The notes: a model not told the origin generated them from the letters alone. DNA of 64,000 nucleotides from Mycolicibacterium peregrinum (GCF_001665785.1 NZ_LZSO01000050.1:62001-126000), one strand, 5' to 3'. Positions 1-9,213 are shown, counted from the first letter of the stretch. Made by a program: numbers and translations.

Positions 1-1303
1 CCGCTGCAAGCGGCCGAGAATAGGTGGGCCCATGCCTGTCTGGCGGAATATGCGCGGCGACCAGCCAGCGCCGGTCCCGCCCCGCGCCGCGCCATACCGT
101 GGCGAACCCGGTCTCTGTGTTGGTGTCGCCGCTGATGACGATCGAGCGGCCGGCCCCGACGTCGACCAAGGGTGCCCACCACGGCTGCCGCACCACCCGC
201 ACCGACGGCGGGATCTCGGAGACCAGCGGCCCGAAGCGCTGCACACACGCGATCACCACCTCATAGCCCCGACGATCCAATTCCTTGGCCAGCAGGACAT
301 GCTGGCGTTCGGCACCTCCGAACACCAGTCGGTTGGTGGTCACGATCACCGAGGGACGGGCCCCCGCCGGCCGTCGCCGGGCCGCGCGTTGTCTGCGCGC
401 CGAGCGCTGCACGCGGTCGAGTACCGAGGTGCCGGCCAGATACAGCTCGGCGGGAAGCTCTCCTCGTTCCAACTCGAGATTCAGGGCAATGTTGGCGCGC
501 AACAAGTCTCGAGACCTCAGCCCGGCGTCCGGATCGCCGGCCACTGTGCCGTGGCCGGTGTGCAACACGCCCGGTTCGTCGACCAACTCCAACGACCAGC
601 CCGCCGAGCGGGCGCGTCGCTGCCAGTCCGCCTCCTCGCCGTACAGGAAGAACTCTTCGTCGAAGCACCCGACGGCGTCCCATGCATCACGACTGACGGC
701 GAGGCAAGCCCCGGTGAGATAGCCACTGACCACGGTCGGGTGTTCGCCGTACAGTTCGGAAACACAGCTGCCGCGCATCCGATCGGCGTATCCGGCGCGC
801 GACACCAACGCCCGGATGACCCCTTGCCGGCGATGCGCGACATCCCAGGCGCGATAGCGCTTTTGGTCGGTGTTGGCATCGACCACCAATGGCGCGGCCG
901 CCGCGACACCACGTTGCGCCAGTGCCGCGAATGTGCCGTTGAGCGGTCCCTGCAGCACCGCATCGGGATTGAGCAGTAACAGGTTGTGTTCCGGCACTTC
1001 GGCGGCCAGCGCATTGACGGCCGCGGCGAAACCCACGTTCGCAGATCCGCGGAACCACCGCGCCTGCGAGTGCTCCGCCTGCACCTCGTCCATCCCCGGA
1101 TACCCGGGACCTGAGTTGTCCCACACCAGAATCGGCATGTCCGGCAGATGTTTTCCCACCGAGTCAAGACAATCCGTGAGCAGCGCCGGATTGCGATAGG
1201 CCACGATCAGCACCGCCACGTCGCGAGTCGCGGGTTGGTCCGGTGGCCCACCCGGGACCCGGAACCGCTCGGGCAGGTAGACCCGATCGAGTTCAGGATT
1301 CAT
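1..1303 (-). CDS. GT2-GT4 fusion glycosyltransferase, C-terminus cut by window edge
   Basis: The frame is open from ATG at 1303 down to base 1 with no stop, so the gene continues outside the window. Residues about 25-260 read as a GT2 (GT-A fold) rhamnosyltransferase-like domain: an early VLIVAYRNP strand, VWDNSG, the NVGFAAAVN motif, LLLNPDAVL (the DxD-like region) and GCFDEEFFLYGEEADW near the acceptor site. After a basic Arg/Ala linker a second domain begins with ATNRL-type residues and GGAERQ, the usual N-terminal signature of GT4 (GT-B) enzymes. The start overlaps the end of the flippase gene by 11 bp, so the two are probably translationally coupled. Role by inference: adding one or two sugars to a lipid-linked glycan at the cytoplasmic face of the membrane. 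Confidence 0.8.
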   Translation of the reverse strand, partial: MNPELDRVYLPERFRVPGGPPDQPATRDVAVLIVAYRNPALLTDCLDSVGKHLPDMPILVWDNSGPGYPGMDEVQAEHSQARWFRGSANVGFAAAVNALAAEVPEHNLLLLNPDAVLQGPLNGTFAALAQRGVAAAAPLVVDANTDQKRYRAWDVAHRRQGVIRALVSRAGYADRMRGSCVSELYGEHPTVVSGYLTGACLAVSRDAWDAVGCFDEEFFLYGEEADWQRRARSAGWSLELVDEPGVLHTGHGTVAGDPDAGLRSRDLLRANIALNLELERGELPAELYLAGTSVLDRVQRSARRQRAARRRPAGARPSVIVTTNRLVFGGAERQHVLLAKELDRRGYEVVIACVQRFGPLVSEIPPSVRVVRQPWWAPLVDVGAGRSIVISGDTNTETGFATVWRGAGRDRRWLVAAHIPPDRHGPTYSRPLAA

Positions 1304-2726
1304 TTTTCTCCATCTCGGGTTTTTCCCTGTCGGACAGGATCGCCCGGATCACCCGAGGTGTCACCGGGCCGGCAACGACATTGACCCCCAGATAGACCGC
1401 CGCCGACAGCGGCACGGTTATCAGCACGGACAGGTTCTGCAGCCCGACCGCCACCGCTACGGCAGCGCCCAGCGGCACCAGCAACCGGAGGCCGAACAGC
1501 CACGGTGTCCGATACCGAGAGATCCGGCCCAGCCGCCAGCTCACCACCACCAGACCGATCAGTTCTGCCACGATCAGGGCGGCACCCGCCCCTTCCGCGC
1601 CGTACCGCGGGGTGAGGATGATGTTGAGCACGATGTTGCCCAGCAGGTTCGCCAGATTGAGGCGGAACAGGAAAACCTGGTCATGCGCAGCAAACAGGGC
1701 CTGGCTGATCGCCGCGTTGAGGAAGGTCAAGGCAACAGCCACCAGCAGCAGCGACAGGGTGGCACCGCCATGCGCGCCGAACTCGGACGAACCGACGAGC
1801 TCGATCACGGGCTGCGCGACCACGACGCCGACCACCGCGATCGGTGCACCGAGAAACAGCATCGACTCGACCGTCCGAGTCACGAACCGGGCGAAACCGG
1901 TTCGGTCTACGGCGTACGAATACGTCGCAACCGACAACGTCGACGACTGGAAGAACGTGGATAGCACGGACAGGGTGAAGGCCAACGTATAGGCCAACCC
2001 GTACACACCAACCTGATCGGGGGTGCTGCGCAAGCTCAGAATCACGCCGTCGGCGCGCCAATACAGCACCGCGATGATCAGGACACCAGTCTGCGGAAGG
2101 CTCTCGCGGAGCAGATGCCAGCTCTCCGAGAACGAGAACACCGGTCGCCAATCACTGATCCGCGCGGCCGCAACACCCTGAATCGCCAGCACCACGACCG
2201 GCGGAACCAGCTGCACCACCGCGAACCACACCGGTTCGGCGTCCGCCATGATCAGCACCAACGTGGCTCCGAGTGACGCAACCCGGCTGGCCAGGTCCGA
2301 CCAGGCAACCGCGGTGAACCGGACCTTCGCCAGGAACACTGGTTCGAAGCAGCTGGTGATGGTCGTGAGAGTCAGGGTGCCCGACACGATCAGCACCATC
2401 CGGACGACCTCGTCGTCGCCCCAGTACACGAGGACACCCGTGACCGCGGAGAGGATGGTCAACGGCACGCAGTACGTCAACGACATGCCCGCATTGACCC
2501 GCACCAGCCGGTCCAGATCCCCGGCTCCCGATGTCACCCGGCGCACGATGACGGCACCGACCCCCAGCTCGGTCAGGCTCGTCCACAACCCGATGAACAC
2601 CACTGCGGTCATCAGATGGCCGTAGCTGGTCGGGCCGAGATGACGGGTGGTGACGGCCACGGTCAGTACCGAAGCAACCATCCCCAGGGCCCGGAAGATC
2701 AACTGCAGACTGAACGCGTGAGCCAT
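1293..2726 (-). CDS. Wzx-type polysaccharide/oligosaccharide flippase
   Basis: A 477-residue polytopic protein with about 12-14 hydrophobic segments, typical in length and layout of the MATE/MOP flippases that move undecaprenyl- or decaprenyl-linked repeat units across the cytoplasmic membrane. It starts MAHAFSLQLIFRALGM, with an amphipathic N-terminus followed by a membrane segment. An upstream extension to 2906 would overlap the divergent glycosyltransferase and carries Arg/Pro-rich low-complexity residues, and no other in-frame ATG/GTG lies between, so 2726 is preferred. It is followed by the GT2-GT4 fusion with an 11-bp overlap. Substrate is not visible from sequence. The neighbours support a Wzx role. 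Confidence 0.8.
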   Translation of the reverse strand: MAHAFSLQLIFRALGMVASVLTVAVTTRHLGPTSYGHLMTAVVFIGLWTSLTELGVGAVIVRRVTSGAGDLDRLVRVNAGMSLTYCVPLTILSAVTGVLVYWGDDEVVRMVLIVSGTLTLTTITSCFEPVFLAKVRFTAVAWSDLASRVASLGATLVLIMADAEPVWFAVVQLVPPVVVLAIQGVAAARISDWRPVFSFSESWHLLRESLPQTGVLIIAVLYWRADGVILSLRSTPDQVGVYGLAYTLAFTLSVLSTFFQSSTLSVATYSYAVDRTGFARFVTRTVESMLFLGAPIAVVGVVVAQPVIELVGSSEFGAHGGATLSLLLVAVALTFLNAAISQALFAAHDQVFLFRLNLANLLGNIVLNIILTPRYGAEGAGAALIVAELIGLVVVSWRLGRISRYRTPWLFGLRLLVPLGAAVAVAVGLQNLSVLITVPLSAAVYLGVNVVAGPVTPRVIRAILSDREKPEMEKNES

Positions 2727-2818
2727 CGCCCGATTGGAAACCCGTTCGGGCGGTGCCTGGGACAAATCGGTGGCGCTGTTATCCTCGACCGAATCAGCAA
2801 CGTGGGGACCGGGGACTG

Positions 2819-3877
2819 ATGCACGCGTATATACCTTTGCCACGCGGTCTTTCGGCAGCGGTTTGGGCCGAGCGGTACCGCCGCGGCGAAGTGCCGGACG
2901 CATCACCGTACGGACTCCACAAGCTGGGCGACCACGGCATCGATGTCACCTACGGAGAAATCACCCTTGGCAGCATCGCGGGACGCGTGGCGTCCTCGGT
3001 GCGATACCGCACGGACGGACTCGAATTCGTCGAAGACGTCCTGAGGCTCCGCGCCCGACGCGCCGCCGATGTCGTCCTGGCCTACGACGAACGCACCGGC
3101 GTGCCGGCCACACTGCTGCGGGCCCGTCGGCACCAACCCATTGTGCTGGGCATCGGCTGGCTGACCCACCGTGCTGCAGCACCACGCATCCACGGGGCGT
3201 TGGCCCGTCAGGCCATGCTGCGGGCCACGTCGGTATTCACCCAGTCCGAGCCCGTAGTGTCCCTTCTGCACCGAGACTGGGGTGTACCGCGATCGCGGCT
3301 GCACTATCTGCCCGTCGGGATCGACACCGACTTCTACGCGGTGCAGCCCGACCCCGACCCGGCGACCGCCGTGGTCGCCAGCGCAGGCGAGGACCGTTAT
3401 CGCGACCATCCGCTGCTGGTATCCGCGGTGTCGCAACTGAAGGCCGAGCACCCCGGAATCCATTTGGAACTCGCGACCGGTCTGCCCGTCGAGCTCCCGG
3501 CCGGCCTCGGCACGCTGTACCGCGGCCGACTCGACGGGAAGATGCGCGATCTGTACCGCCGGGCCTCGGTGGTGGCGGTCGCGTTGAAGCCGACCGCCAG
3601 CGGCTCGGGTCTGACCGTTGCGCTGGAGGCGATGTCGAGCGGACGCCCGCTGGTGATGACCGACAACCCTGGTGTCAGCGCCTACGTCGAGCACGGCGTC
3701 ACCGGCCTTCTCGTTCCGCCCGGCGATACCGACGCGTTTGCCGCAGCGATCAGCCAGTTGCTTTCCGACCCGGCCCGGTGCGCACAGATGGGTGCGGCCG
3801 CGGCCGCCCGAGTCCGGGAGCGGTTCACCTCTACCCACATGTCCGCCAACCTGGCCGCGCTGGTGAAGTCGGCGTGA
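2819..3877 (+). CDS. GT4-family glycosyltransferase
   Basis: A 352-residue GT-B enzyme. The C-terminal half carries the GT4 signature: a GSGLTVALEAMSSGRPLV stretch (E-x7-E-like nucleotide-sugar site) at about 260-280 and TDNPGVSAYVEHGVTGLLVPPGD just after. YLPVGIDTDFY marks the start of the C-terminal Rossmann domain. The ATG at 2819 is chosen because MHAYIPLPRGLSAAVW begins the first Rossmann strand region; residues further upstream look non-coding. It is transcribed divergently from the flippase with a 92-bp gap, and its 3' end overlaps the convergent WecB-type gene by 47 bp. Likely role: transfer of a hexose onto a lipid-linked intermediate in the local polysaccharide pathway. Confidence 0.8.
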   Translation: MHAYIPLPRGLSAAVWAERYRRGEVPDASPYGLHKLGDHGIDVTYGEITLGSIAGRVASSVRYRTDGLEFVEDVLRLRARRAADVVLAYDERTGVPATLLRARRHQPIVLGIGWLTHRAAAPRIHGALARQAMLRATSVFTQSEPVVSLLHRDWGVPRSRLHYLPVGIDTDFYAVQPDPDPATAVVASAGEDRYRDHPLLVSAVSQLKAEHPGIHLELATGLPVELPAGLGTLYRGRLDGKMRDLYRRASVVAVALKPTASGSGLTVALEAMSSGRPLVMTDNPGVSAYVEHGVTGLLVPPGDTDAFAAAISQLLSDPARCAQMGAAAAARVRERFTSTHMSANLAALVKSA

Positions 3878-4658
3878 GGCCTTCGCTCGTAGGCGTATCC
3901 AGCACGGCATGCCGGAGCCTCAGGACTGCCGGAGGGCCTTGCAGCAGGTAGCGACGGGCCAAGCGGCGCGGTTCCTGGCGCAACCGGTACAGCCATTCCA
4001 GGCCGTACTTCTGGTAGGCGACGGGCGCCCGGTTGACTTCCCCGGCAAGGAAATCCGCGGCTGCCCCGAACGCGAGCAGCACGGCGGCGCCGGTGGCGGC
4101 GCCGTACCGCTCCATCCACAGCTCCTGACGGGGTTTACCCAAGCCGACCACCAGTACGTGCACGCCGCATGCCCGGATCTGGGCAGCCAGTTCCGTTGAT
4201 GCCCGGGAGGATTCGATTTCCTCACGTGCCGGCGACCAGAACAACGGGGGCGGCGCGGAGGGGTGGCGCTGGGCCAGTACGGCGGCCAATCGCTCATGGG
4301 TTTGCGGCATTCCACCGAAGAATCCGACCTGTGCCTGGTGCTCAGCGCAGACATCCAGGAGTGGCCCGAGCAGGTCGGCGCCGGTGACCCGGGGCCACGG
4401 ACCCCCTGAGAGACGCGACCCCCGCCATGCCACGGGCGCGCCGTCGGCCAGCCACAGCCAGTCCAGCTCGTTCCCCAGCTCCACTTCGCCCGCGCGGAAA
4501 TGGTGCAGGTGATCCACGTTCACCGAACCGACCGCCAGCGGCGGGGATCCGGCCACGGTCACCCGCTGTCGAACCAGCTTCACCACATCGGCCGCGAAAT
4601 ACCGGGACACCAGGGTGCCGCCCACCCTGATGCTCGGCTTGCCAGGGACCATCAGCAA
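3831..4658 (-). CDS. WecB/TagA/CpsF-family (GT26) glycosyltransferase
   Basis: A 275-residue protein with the order of motifs seen in GT26 enzymes: NVDHLHHFR near residue 48, ADGAPVAWRGSRL, RVTGADLLGPLLDVCAE, FFGGMPQTHERLA, VLVVGLGKPRQELWMERY and AFGAAADFLAGEVNRAP followed by GLEWLYRLRQEPRRLARRY. GT26 members add N-acetylmannosamine, N-acetylmannosaminuronic or glucuronic acid to lipid-linked intermediates (TagA, WecG, GumM). Which sugar applies here cannot be read from sequence. The 3' end overlaps the convergent GT4 gene by 47 bp. ATG at 4658 is used; an ATG two codons downstream is an alternative. Confidence 0.85.
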   Translation of the reverse strand: MLMVPGKPSIRVGGTLVSRYFAADVVKLVRQRVTVAGSPPLAVGSVNVDHLHHFRAGEVELGNELDWLWLADGAPVAWRGSRLSGGPWPRVTGADLLGPLLDVCAEHQAQVGFFGGMPQTHERLAAVLAQRHPSAPPPLFWSPAREEIESSRASTELAAQIRACGVHVLVVGLGKPRQELWMERYGAATGAAVLLAFGAAADFLAGEVNRAPVAYQKYGLEWLYRLRQEPRRLARRYLLQGPPAVLRLRHAVLDTPTSEGLTPTSPARPGWRTCG

Positions 4659-4920
4659 CGCAGACAGCCTTTCTCACGAAGCTCCGCATCGGAGCGCACC
4701 GCGAACATCATGGCAAACTTTTCACGAAATCGGGAACCGGCCGTGACCACTCGAGAGCCGGGGTGCCGCACCGCGGCCGGCGCCATCACTGCCACACATG
4801 GCCACGCGGGTGAGCACCGCACCAACCTCAGGCCGATCCCCGCTTGCTATTGCGCTTGCGATCATTAAACTCAGCAAACACACACGCCGTCACGCCGTAC
4901 ACCAGACCGCAGGGACCCCT
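4659..4920. promoter_or_regulatory. divergent intergenic region between GT26 and Wzz-like genes
   Basis: About 260 bp separate two divergent starts, so promoters for both the leftward glycosyltransferase genes and the rightward Wzz-Wzy-lipoprotein operon should lie here. The stretch at 4850-4885 is somewhat AT-richer than its surroundings. I see no convincing -35/-10 pair, operator or RNA gene. An open frame from 4798 into the Wzz gene exists but its N-terminal residues do not resemble a Wzz N-terminus. Confidence 0.4.
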
Positions 4921-5607
4921 TTGAACGTCGCCCAATTTCTCCGATCCCTCGTTCGGCGACCGATCGAATTGTCACTGCTGGCAATTGTTGTGGCCGTTGC
5001 CGGATACATCGGCTTGTCGTCCGCCTCGTCGACCTATCAATCGACTGCGGTGGCCGTGGTGATACCGCCGGGAAGCGGAGCGCCCGACGCGATGCTGAAT
5101 CCTCTCGTCAATCTGAACAACGAAATGGCACAGCTTACGGCGATCGTGGCAACGTCCACGCAGGCCGAAGGCGGCCGCAGGGCCGCGGCGGATGCCGGCG
5201 GGACGGGCAACTTCACCATCTCCACCACCTTCGGCGATGCGTCGATCTACGCACAGCTGACCTCGCAGCTGGTGATCGTGGCGGACGGTCCCGATCCGAA
5301 TTCGGCCCGTGCCGCAGCGACCGCAGTGGTCGAGTACGCGCGCGACCGGCTGAACAAGATTCAGCTCGACTCGGCGGTGCCTGTCGTCAACAACGCCTTG
5401 CTCATCCCGTCGGTCGACCCCACCCAAGCAGTGCAGTTGCCGACCAGCGGGGTACGCACGGCAGCGACCTACGGCCTTGGCGCCTTCCTGGCCGGCCTGA
5501 TGGCGCTGCTGATTTACGACGCGGCGCGCGAGTGGATCCGGAAGTGGCGCGGCCACCGAACTGCGACCGCCGCCGACGGAGCCACCGGCACCGATGACAC
5601 ACCATGA
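4921..5607 (+). CDS. Wzz-like polysaccharide chain-length determinant, no kinase domain
   Basis: A 228-residue protein with two membrane segments: one near the N-terminus (LSLLAIVVAVAGYIGLSS, residues about 20-37) and one near the C-terminus (TYGLGAFLAGLMALLIY, about 184-200). About 145 extracytoplasmic residues lie between, including a VNNALLIPSVDPTQAVQLPTS stretch of the Pro-rich type that precedes TM2 in polysaccharide co-polymerases. It lacks the cytoplasmic tyrosine-kinase domain often fused in actinobacteria. TTG at 4921 is preferred because an AGGGACC stretch lies about 6 bp upstream and the product then begins directly with the N-terminal amphipathic/TM region; ATG 4798 would add an atypical leader. 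It overlaps the downstream Wzy-like gene by 14 bp. Confidence 0.65.
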   Translation: MNVAQFLRSLVRRPIELSLLAIVVAVAGYIGLSSASSTYQSTAVAVVIPPGSGAPDAMLNPLVNLNNEMAQLTAIVATSTQAEGGRRAAADAGGTGNFTISTTFGDASIYAQLTSQLVIVADGPDPNSARAAATAVVEYARDRLNKIQLDSAVPVVNNALLIPSVDPTQAVQLPTSGVRTAATYGLGAFLAGLMALLIYDAAREWIRKWRGHRTATAADGATGTDDTP

Positions 5608-6934
5608 ACTCAAGACCGACGATGCTCCGGTCGCGGTTAGGTCTCGCTACGAGCTGATCGGACCTCTGATCCTGGCCGCCGGCGGCTTCTTCCTGCTCGG
5701 CATGCGCCAGACGTTCACCGTGCCGCTGACATTCGGCCTCAGCCTCGGGCAGTTCCTCCTGTACATCGGGGCAGCGCTCTGGGCTGTCGCAGGCGTTTCC
5801 GGCAAGAAATCGCCGATCGCCAACCGCTGGCTGGTCATTGCCCTCGCCGGTTACCTGACCGCGTCGTTGCTGTCCTACGGGGCAGCGATGAGTCGAGGAA
5901 TGGTGGTGCGCGGCTTCGCTTTCGGTGACCGCTACATCTTTTCGGACCTGGCCTTGACCGCCATGGTCATCGCGATCATCGCGATGACCACCACGACCGA
6001 CCGCGTCAGATTGCTGCTCAAAGCTCTGGTGCTGGGCGCAGCGGTGTCGGCTTCGTTTGCGATCGTGCGGCTCGTCACAGGAGCCGACCTGGCCCCGATG
6101 TTCATCCTGCCGGGTTTGAAGCCGAACGATTTCGTCCTCGTCACCAACCTTGCCAGGGAGGGCATCGACCGCCCGCAGGGCAGCGCAGGCCACCCCCTCG
6201 AGCTTGCCGGCGTCCTGACCGTGGTGATCCCCCTGGGCATCGCGCTCGTGGCCTGCGCTCGGGCGAAGGGCGAGCGCGCGTGGCCATGGTCGGTGTGCAC
6301 CGGGCTGTTGATCTGTGGAGCACTGGCGACCGTCTCCCGCTCGGTGATCGTAGGCCTCACTGCAGCTGTCGTCGTGATGGCGTGGCGGTGGTCGATACAG
6401 CGGTTCGCCGCAATGCTGCTCGCCGCGGTCGCAGCCATCGGGGTCGGCGTGCTCGCCCAAATGCACGTCTTCTCCGCCATCGTGCAATCGTTCGCCAACG
6501 CCTCCAGCGACTCGTCAATCGCCTCACGCGGACGCGGTGCGGCCTATGTCATCTCGCATTACCGCGATCACTTCTGGATCGGGCAGGGCACCGGGATGTA
6601 CCCGGCGTTCCAACAGCCAGTCCTTGACAACCAGTATCTGTCCCGGTTGATGGAGACTGGTGCCCTCGGCCTGCTGAGCTTTGTCGTGCTGGTGGCAGTC
6701 GCCGTGCTGTTGGCCCTGAAGGCATCTGCCTCAGCCGACCCGGTAATAGCCGAACTGGCAGGCAGTATCAGTGGCTCTCTGGCTGCCCTGGCCGTGATCA
6801 GTACGATCCTCGACGTCAGTGGCTTCATCCAGATCTGGACGGTCACCTGGATACTGATCGCGCTGTCGACGGTGGTCTGGCGGCTCGACCGAGCAACTGG
6901 GGGTGGTGACGCGTGCCGGTCACGGTCTGGCTGA
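5594..6934 (+). CDS. O-antigen ligase/polymerase (Wzy/WaaL-type) membrane protein
   Basis: A 446-residue polytopic protein with roughly 10-12 hydrophobic segments. It has one long extracytoplasmic loop that includes SHYRDHFWIGQGTGMYPAF and DNQYLSRLMETGALGLLSF, the pattern of the Wzy_C/O-antigen ligase domain in which H/R residues in the big loop are functional. It probably polymerises flipped repeat units or ligates the finished glycan. It lies between the Wzz-like gene (14-bp overlap) and the DUF4832 lipoprotein gene (22-bp overlap), so the three form a tight operon. Polymerase and ligase cannot be told apart from sequence alone. Confidence 0.75.
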   Translation: MTHHELKTDDAPVAVRSRYELIGPLILAAGGFFLLGMRQTFTVPLTFGLSLGQFLLYIGAALWAVAGVSGKKSPIANRWLVIALAGYLTASLLSYGAAMSRGMVVRGFAFGDRYIFSDLALTAMVIAIIAMTTTTDRVRLLLKALVLGAAVSASFAIVRLVTGADLAPMFILPGLKPNDFVLVTNLAREGIDRPQGSAGHPLELAGVLTVVIPLGIALVACARAKGERAWPWSVCTGLLICGALATVSRSVIVGLTAAVVVMAWRWSIQRFAAMLLAAVAAIGVGVLAQMHVFSAIVQSFANASSDSSIASRGRGAAYVISHYRDHFWIGQGTGMYPAFQQPVLDNQYLSRLMETGALGLLSFVVLVAVAVLLALKASASADPVIAELAGSISGSLAALAVISTILDVSGFIQIWTVTWILIALSTVVWRLDRATGGGDACRSRSG

Positions 6935-8565
6935 ATTCCCGGAAGCCCATCGGTACCGTGTTCTTCGTCTGCATGCTGCTGCTGAGCAGTTGCGGATTCT
7001 CCGGGCAGGCGGCTCAGCCGGCCGAACGCACCGGGATCATCCCCTTCTCGGAGCCCGACCTGGTCAATCCACTGCGCGGCCAGTACGAGAACCTGGCGCA
7101 CCAACTGTTCCCGCAGGGCAGTCCGGCGCAGCGCGACCATCAGCCATGGCCGGGCACAGCTGATATCAGTCTGCGGATCGACTGGCGCACACTGCAACCG
7201 CGCGACCCCAGGACGCTGCCGAAAGACGCCCGCGACGACATCCGATACGACTTCCGTGTCCTGGACCGCGCCCTGGCCTCCGCGCAGAAAGCCGGACGAC
7301 GGGTGGGCTTCCGCGTCACCGCGTTCAACTCCTGCTGTGAAGCCCGCTATCCCAACGGGATTGACATCTCAGTACCGGACTGGCTGCCCGCCGTGAAAGG
7401 CACGACACGCACATTTCAGCACGGCGGGACCAGTTACGTGATCCCGGACTGGAACAACAAGGCGTACCTGTCGTATTTCGCGGATCTGCTGGCTGCGCTG
7501 GGCCGTCGGTATGACCGCGATGAACGCCTCGCCATGGTGGAGATGTCCGGCTACGGCGATTTCAGCGAGAACCATGTGGCTTTCATGCGGGACACCCTCG
7601 GTAAGCCCGGCCCCACACCGGAACAGAGCCAGGCGGCACTCGGGTACTTCAGTCAGTACCGCGACCAGTACATCACCAAGGAATCGATAACCGCGCTGGT
7701 CAATGCAAACCTGCGGGCCTTTCCCAACACCGCGATGATCACCGCCACCGGCAATCCGGAGATCACCAGGCAGCTGTTTCGAGACAGCCCACTGCTGCGC
7801 GGACGGCGAAAGCCGGTGGGAATCCGGGCCGACGGACTCGGCTCCTTCGACCCGATCCCGACCTGGGCGGGCAATGAGTATTCAAGGTATGTCGAGATCG
7901 ACGACCCGATGGTCAACGTGGTGCTCAACCGGTACCGCACCGCACCGGTCGTCACCGAATGGATTCCCGACCCACCACCGACCGGGGTGATGGACTATTA
8001 CCTGACCGGCCTGCGCGATGTGGTGAACCGCCACGTGTCGATGACGGCGAGCACCGGATTTCCCGGTCAGCTCAACAACATTCCGATGCCCGCCGGCCAG
8101 TACGACGTGTGGGCGAAGGCCAACAAGTTCAGCGGCTACCGATACGCAGTGACCGGCACCGGCGCCGCCGACCCGGTTGCGGCAACCGAGCCCTTCACCC
8201 TGCACTTCCGGTGGACGAACTATGGTTCGGCGCCGGCATACGAACGATGGCAACCGCAGTACGACATCGTCTCGCGGTCCGGGCAGGTGGTGCGGACCCT
8301 GTCCTCCCGTACGGATCTGCGTGGCCTGGTCGCCGAGCAGAACTTCACCGACGTCGACGGTGAACCCGCGACCGCCTCGACCACGGACGTGGTCACCGTC
8401 GACCCCGGACTCGCCCCCGGCCAGTATGAGGTGCGGGTCCGCGTGCAGTGGCTGGAGCACAAGCCGAATGCCACTGCCAGAGTGGACTTTCCCCCCATGA
8501 ACCTGGCCCAGTACGGCCGGGACACCGACGGAGGCTACCCGGTCACGACATTCGTCGTGCAGTGA
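6913..8565 (+). CDS. secreted DUF4832-type lipoprotein, glycoside-hydrolase-like
   Basis: A 550-residue exported protein. Residues 13-26 form a hydrophobic signal ending in LLLSSC, a lipobox with the modified Cys at about residue 27. The body resembles DUF4874/DUF4832 proteins: an N-terminal TIM-barrel-like part (SLRIDWRTLQPRDPR, YFADLLAALGRRYDRDERLAMVEMSGYGDFSE, AVITATG-type strands, VVTEWIPDPPP) and a C-terminal beta-sandwich (EPFTLHFRWTNYGSAPAY ... PGQYEVRVRVQW). Such domains occur in surface-glycan loci. The acidic residues in EMSGYGDFSE and TEWIP are where a glycosidase would keep catalytic groups, but activity is inference. The 22-bp overlap with the Wzy-like gene ties it to the polysaccharide pathway, perhaps in trimming or anchoring the polymer. 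Confidence 0.65.
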   Translation: MPVTVWLNSRKPIGTVFFVCMLLLSSCGFSGQAAQPAERTGIIPFSEPDLVNPLRGQYENLAHQLFPQGSPAQRDHQPWPGTADISLRIDWRTLQPRDPRTLPKDARDDIRYDFRVLDRALASAQKAGRRVGFRVTAFNSCCEARYPNGIDISVPDWLPAVKGTTRTFQHGGTSYVIPDWNNKAYLSYFADLLAALGRRYDRDERLAMVEMSGYGDFSENHVAFMRDTLGKPGPTPEQSQAALGYFSQYRDQYITKESITALVNANLRAFPNTAMITATGNPEITRQLFRDSPLLRGRRKPVGIRADGLGSFDPIPTWAGNEYSRYVEIDDPMVNVVLNRYRTAPVVTEWIPDPPPTGVMDYYLTGLRDVVNRHVSMTASTGFPGQLNNIPMPAGQYDVWAKANKFSGYRYAVTGTGAADPVAATEPFTLHFRWTNYGSAPAYERWQPQYDIVSRSGQVVRTLSSRTDLRGLVAEQNFTDVDGEPATASTTDVVTVDPGLAPGQYEVRVRVQWLEHKPNATARVDFPPMNLAQYGRDTDGGYPVTTFVVQ

Positions 8566-9213
8566 TCAGCGCGCCCCGTCGACGACTTGGCCACCGGGCC
8601 TTGAACTGCTGTCCCACCCGTCTCGGGTCAGGCTCCACAACTCGTGATCGCAACGCCCGTTGCCGATCCTCATGTAGCTGCGCATGACGCCTTCTCGGAC
8701 GAATTTCAGCCGTTGCGCCACCCGAACCGTCGCGGCGTTGCCCACCGCGATGGGTGCAGCGATGCGGTCGATCTCGGGATCACCGAACAGATGGCCGATC
8801 ATCAAGTTCACCGCGGTCACGGCCACACCGTGCCGATGGAATCGAGAATCCACCCACAGACCGAGTTCACTCCGGCCGTGGAAGCGGTCGATCCACGCCT
8901 CGCACTGGCCGGCGAGCTCACCGCCCACCAGGATGACCGTGTGCAGGCCGGCGCCCCGCCGCATGCGCCGGCGTGCGGCGACGCATTCCCGGACCCAGGC
9001 ACCCCTGGTGTGGCGTTCGGACCAACTGAGTGCGGAATAGTCCCAATACGGCTCGATGTGGTCCCGATTCGCCATCCGGACCGCACGCCATGGTTCGGCG
9101 TCTGAGAATCGCGGCGTGCGAAGTGTCACCGTGATACCCGAAGAGCTCACGCCGGAAAGCGTCGGCGCCGAACCCAACAGGCGCCGGCCGGCAGTTGGCC
9201 ACCCGCCGCTCAC
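8566..9213 (-). CDS. GNAT (RimJ/RimL-type) N-acetyltransferase
   Basis: A 215-residue protein with a RimJ/RimL-like GNAT domain: ITVTLRTPRFSDAEPWRAVR starts beta-1, GLWVDSRFHRHGVAVTAVNLMIGHLF corresponds to the acetyl-CoA pyrophosphate loop region, and IAAPIAVGNAATVRVAQRLKFVREGVMRSY is the C-terminal N-x-x-S/T-x-x-v-a-x-x-l-GF signature. It shares a 4-bp ATGA-type overlap with the upstream methyltransferase gene and stops directly against the convergent lipoprotein gene. In this context it may acetylate an amino-sugar nucleotide, but ribosomal-protein or small-molecule targets are equally compatible with the family. Confidence 0.75.
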   Translation of the reverse strand: MSGGWPTAGRRLLGSAPTLSGVSSSGITVTLRTPRFSDAEPWRAVRMANRDHIEPYWDYSALSWSERHTRGAWVRECVAARRRMRRGAGLHTVILVGGELAGQCEAWIDRFHGRSELGLWVDSRFHRHGVAVTAVNLMIGHLFGDPEIDRIAAPIAVGNAATVRVAQRLKFVREGVMRSYMRIGNGRCDHELWSLTRDGWDSSSRPGGQVVDGAR

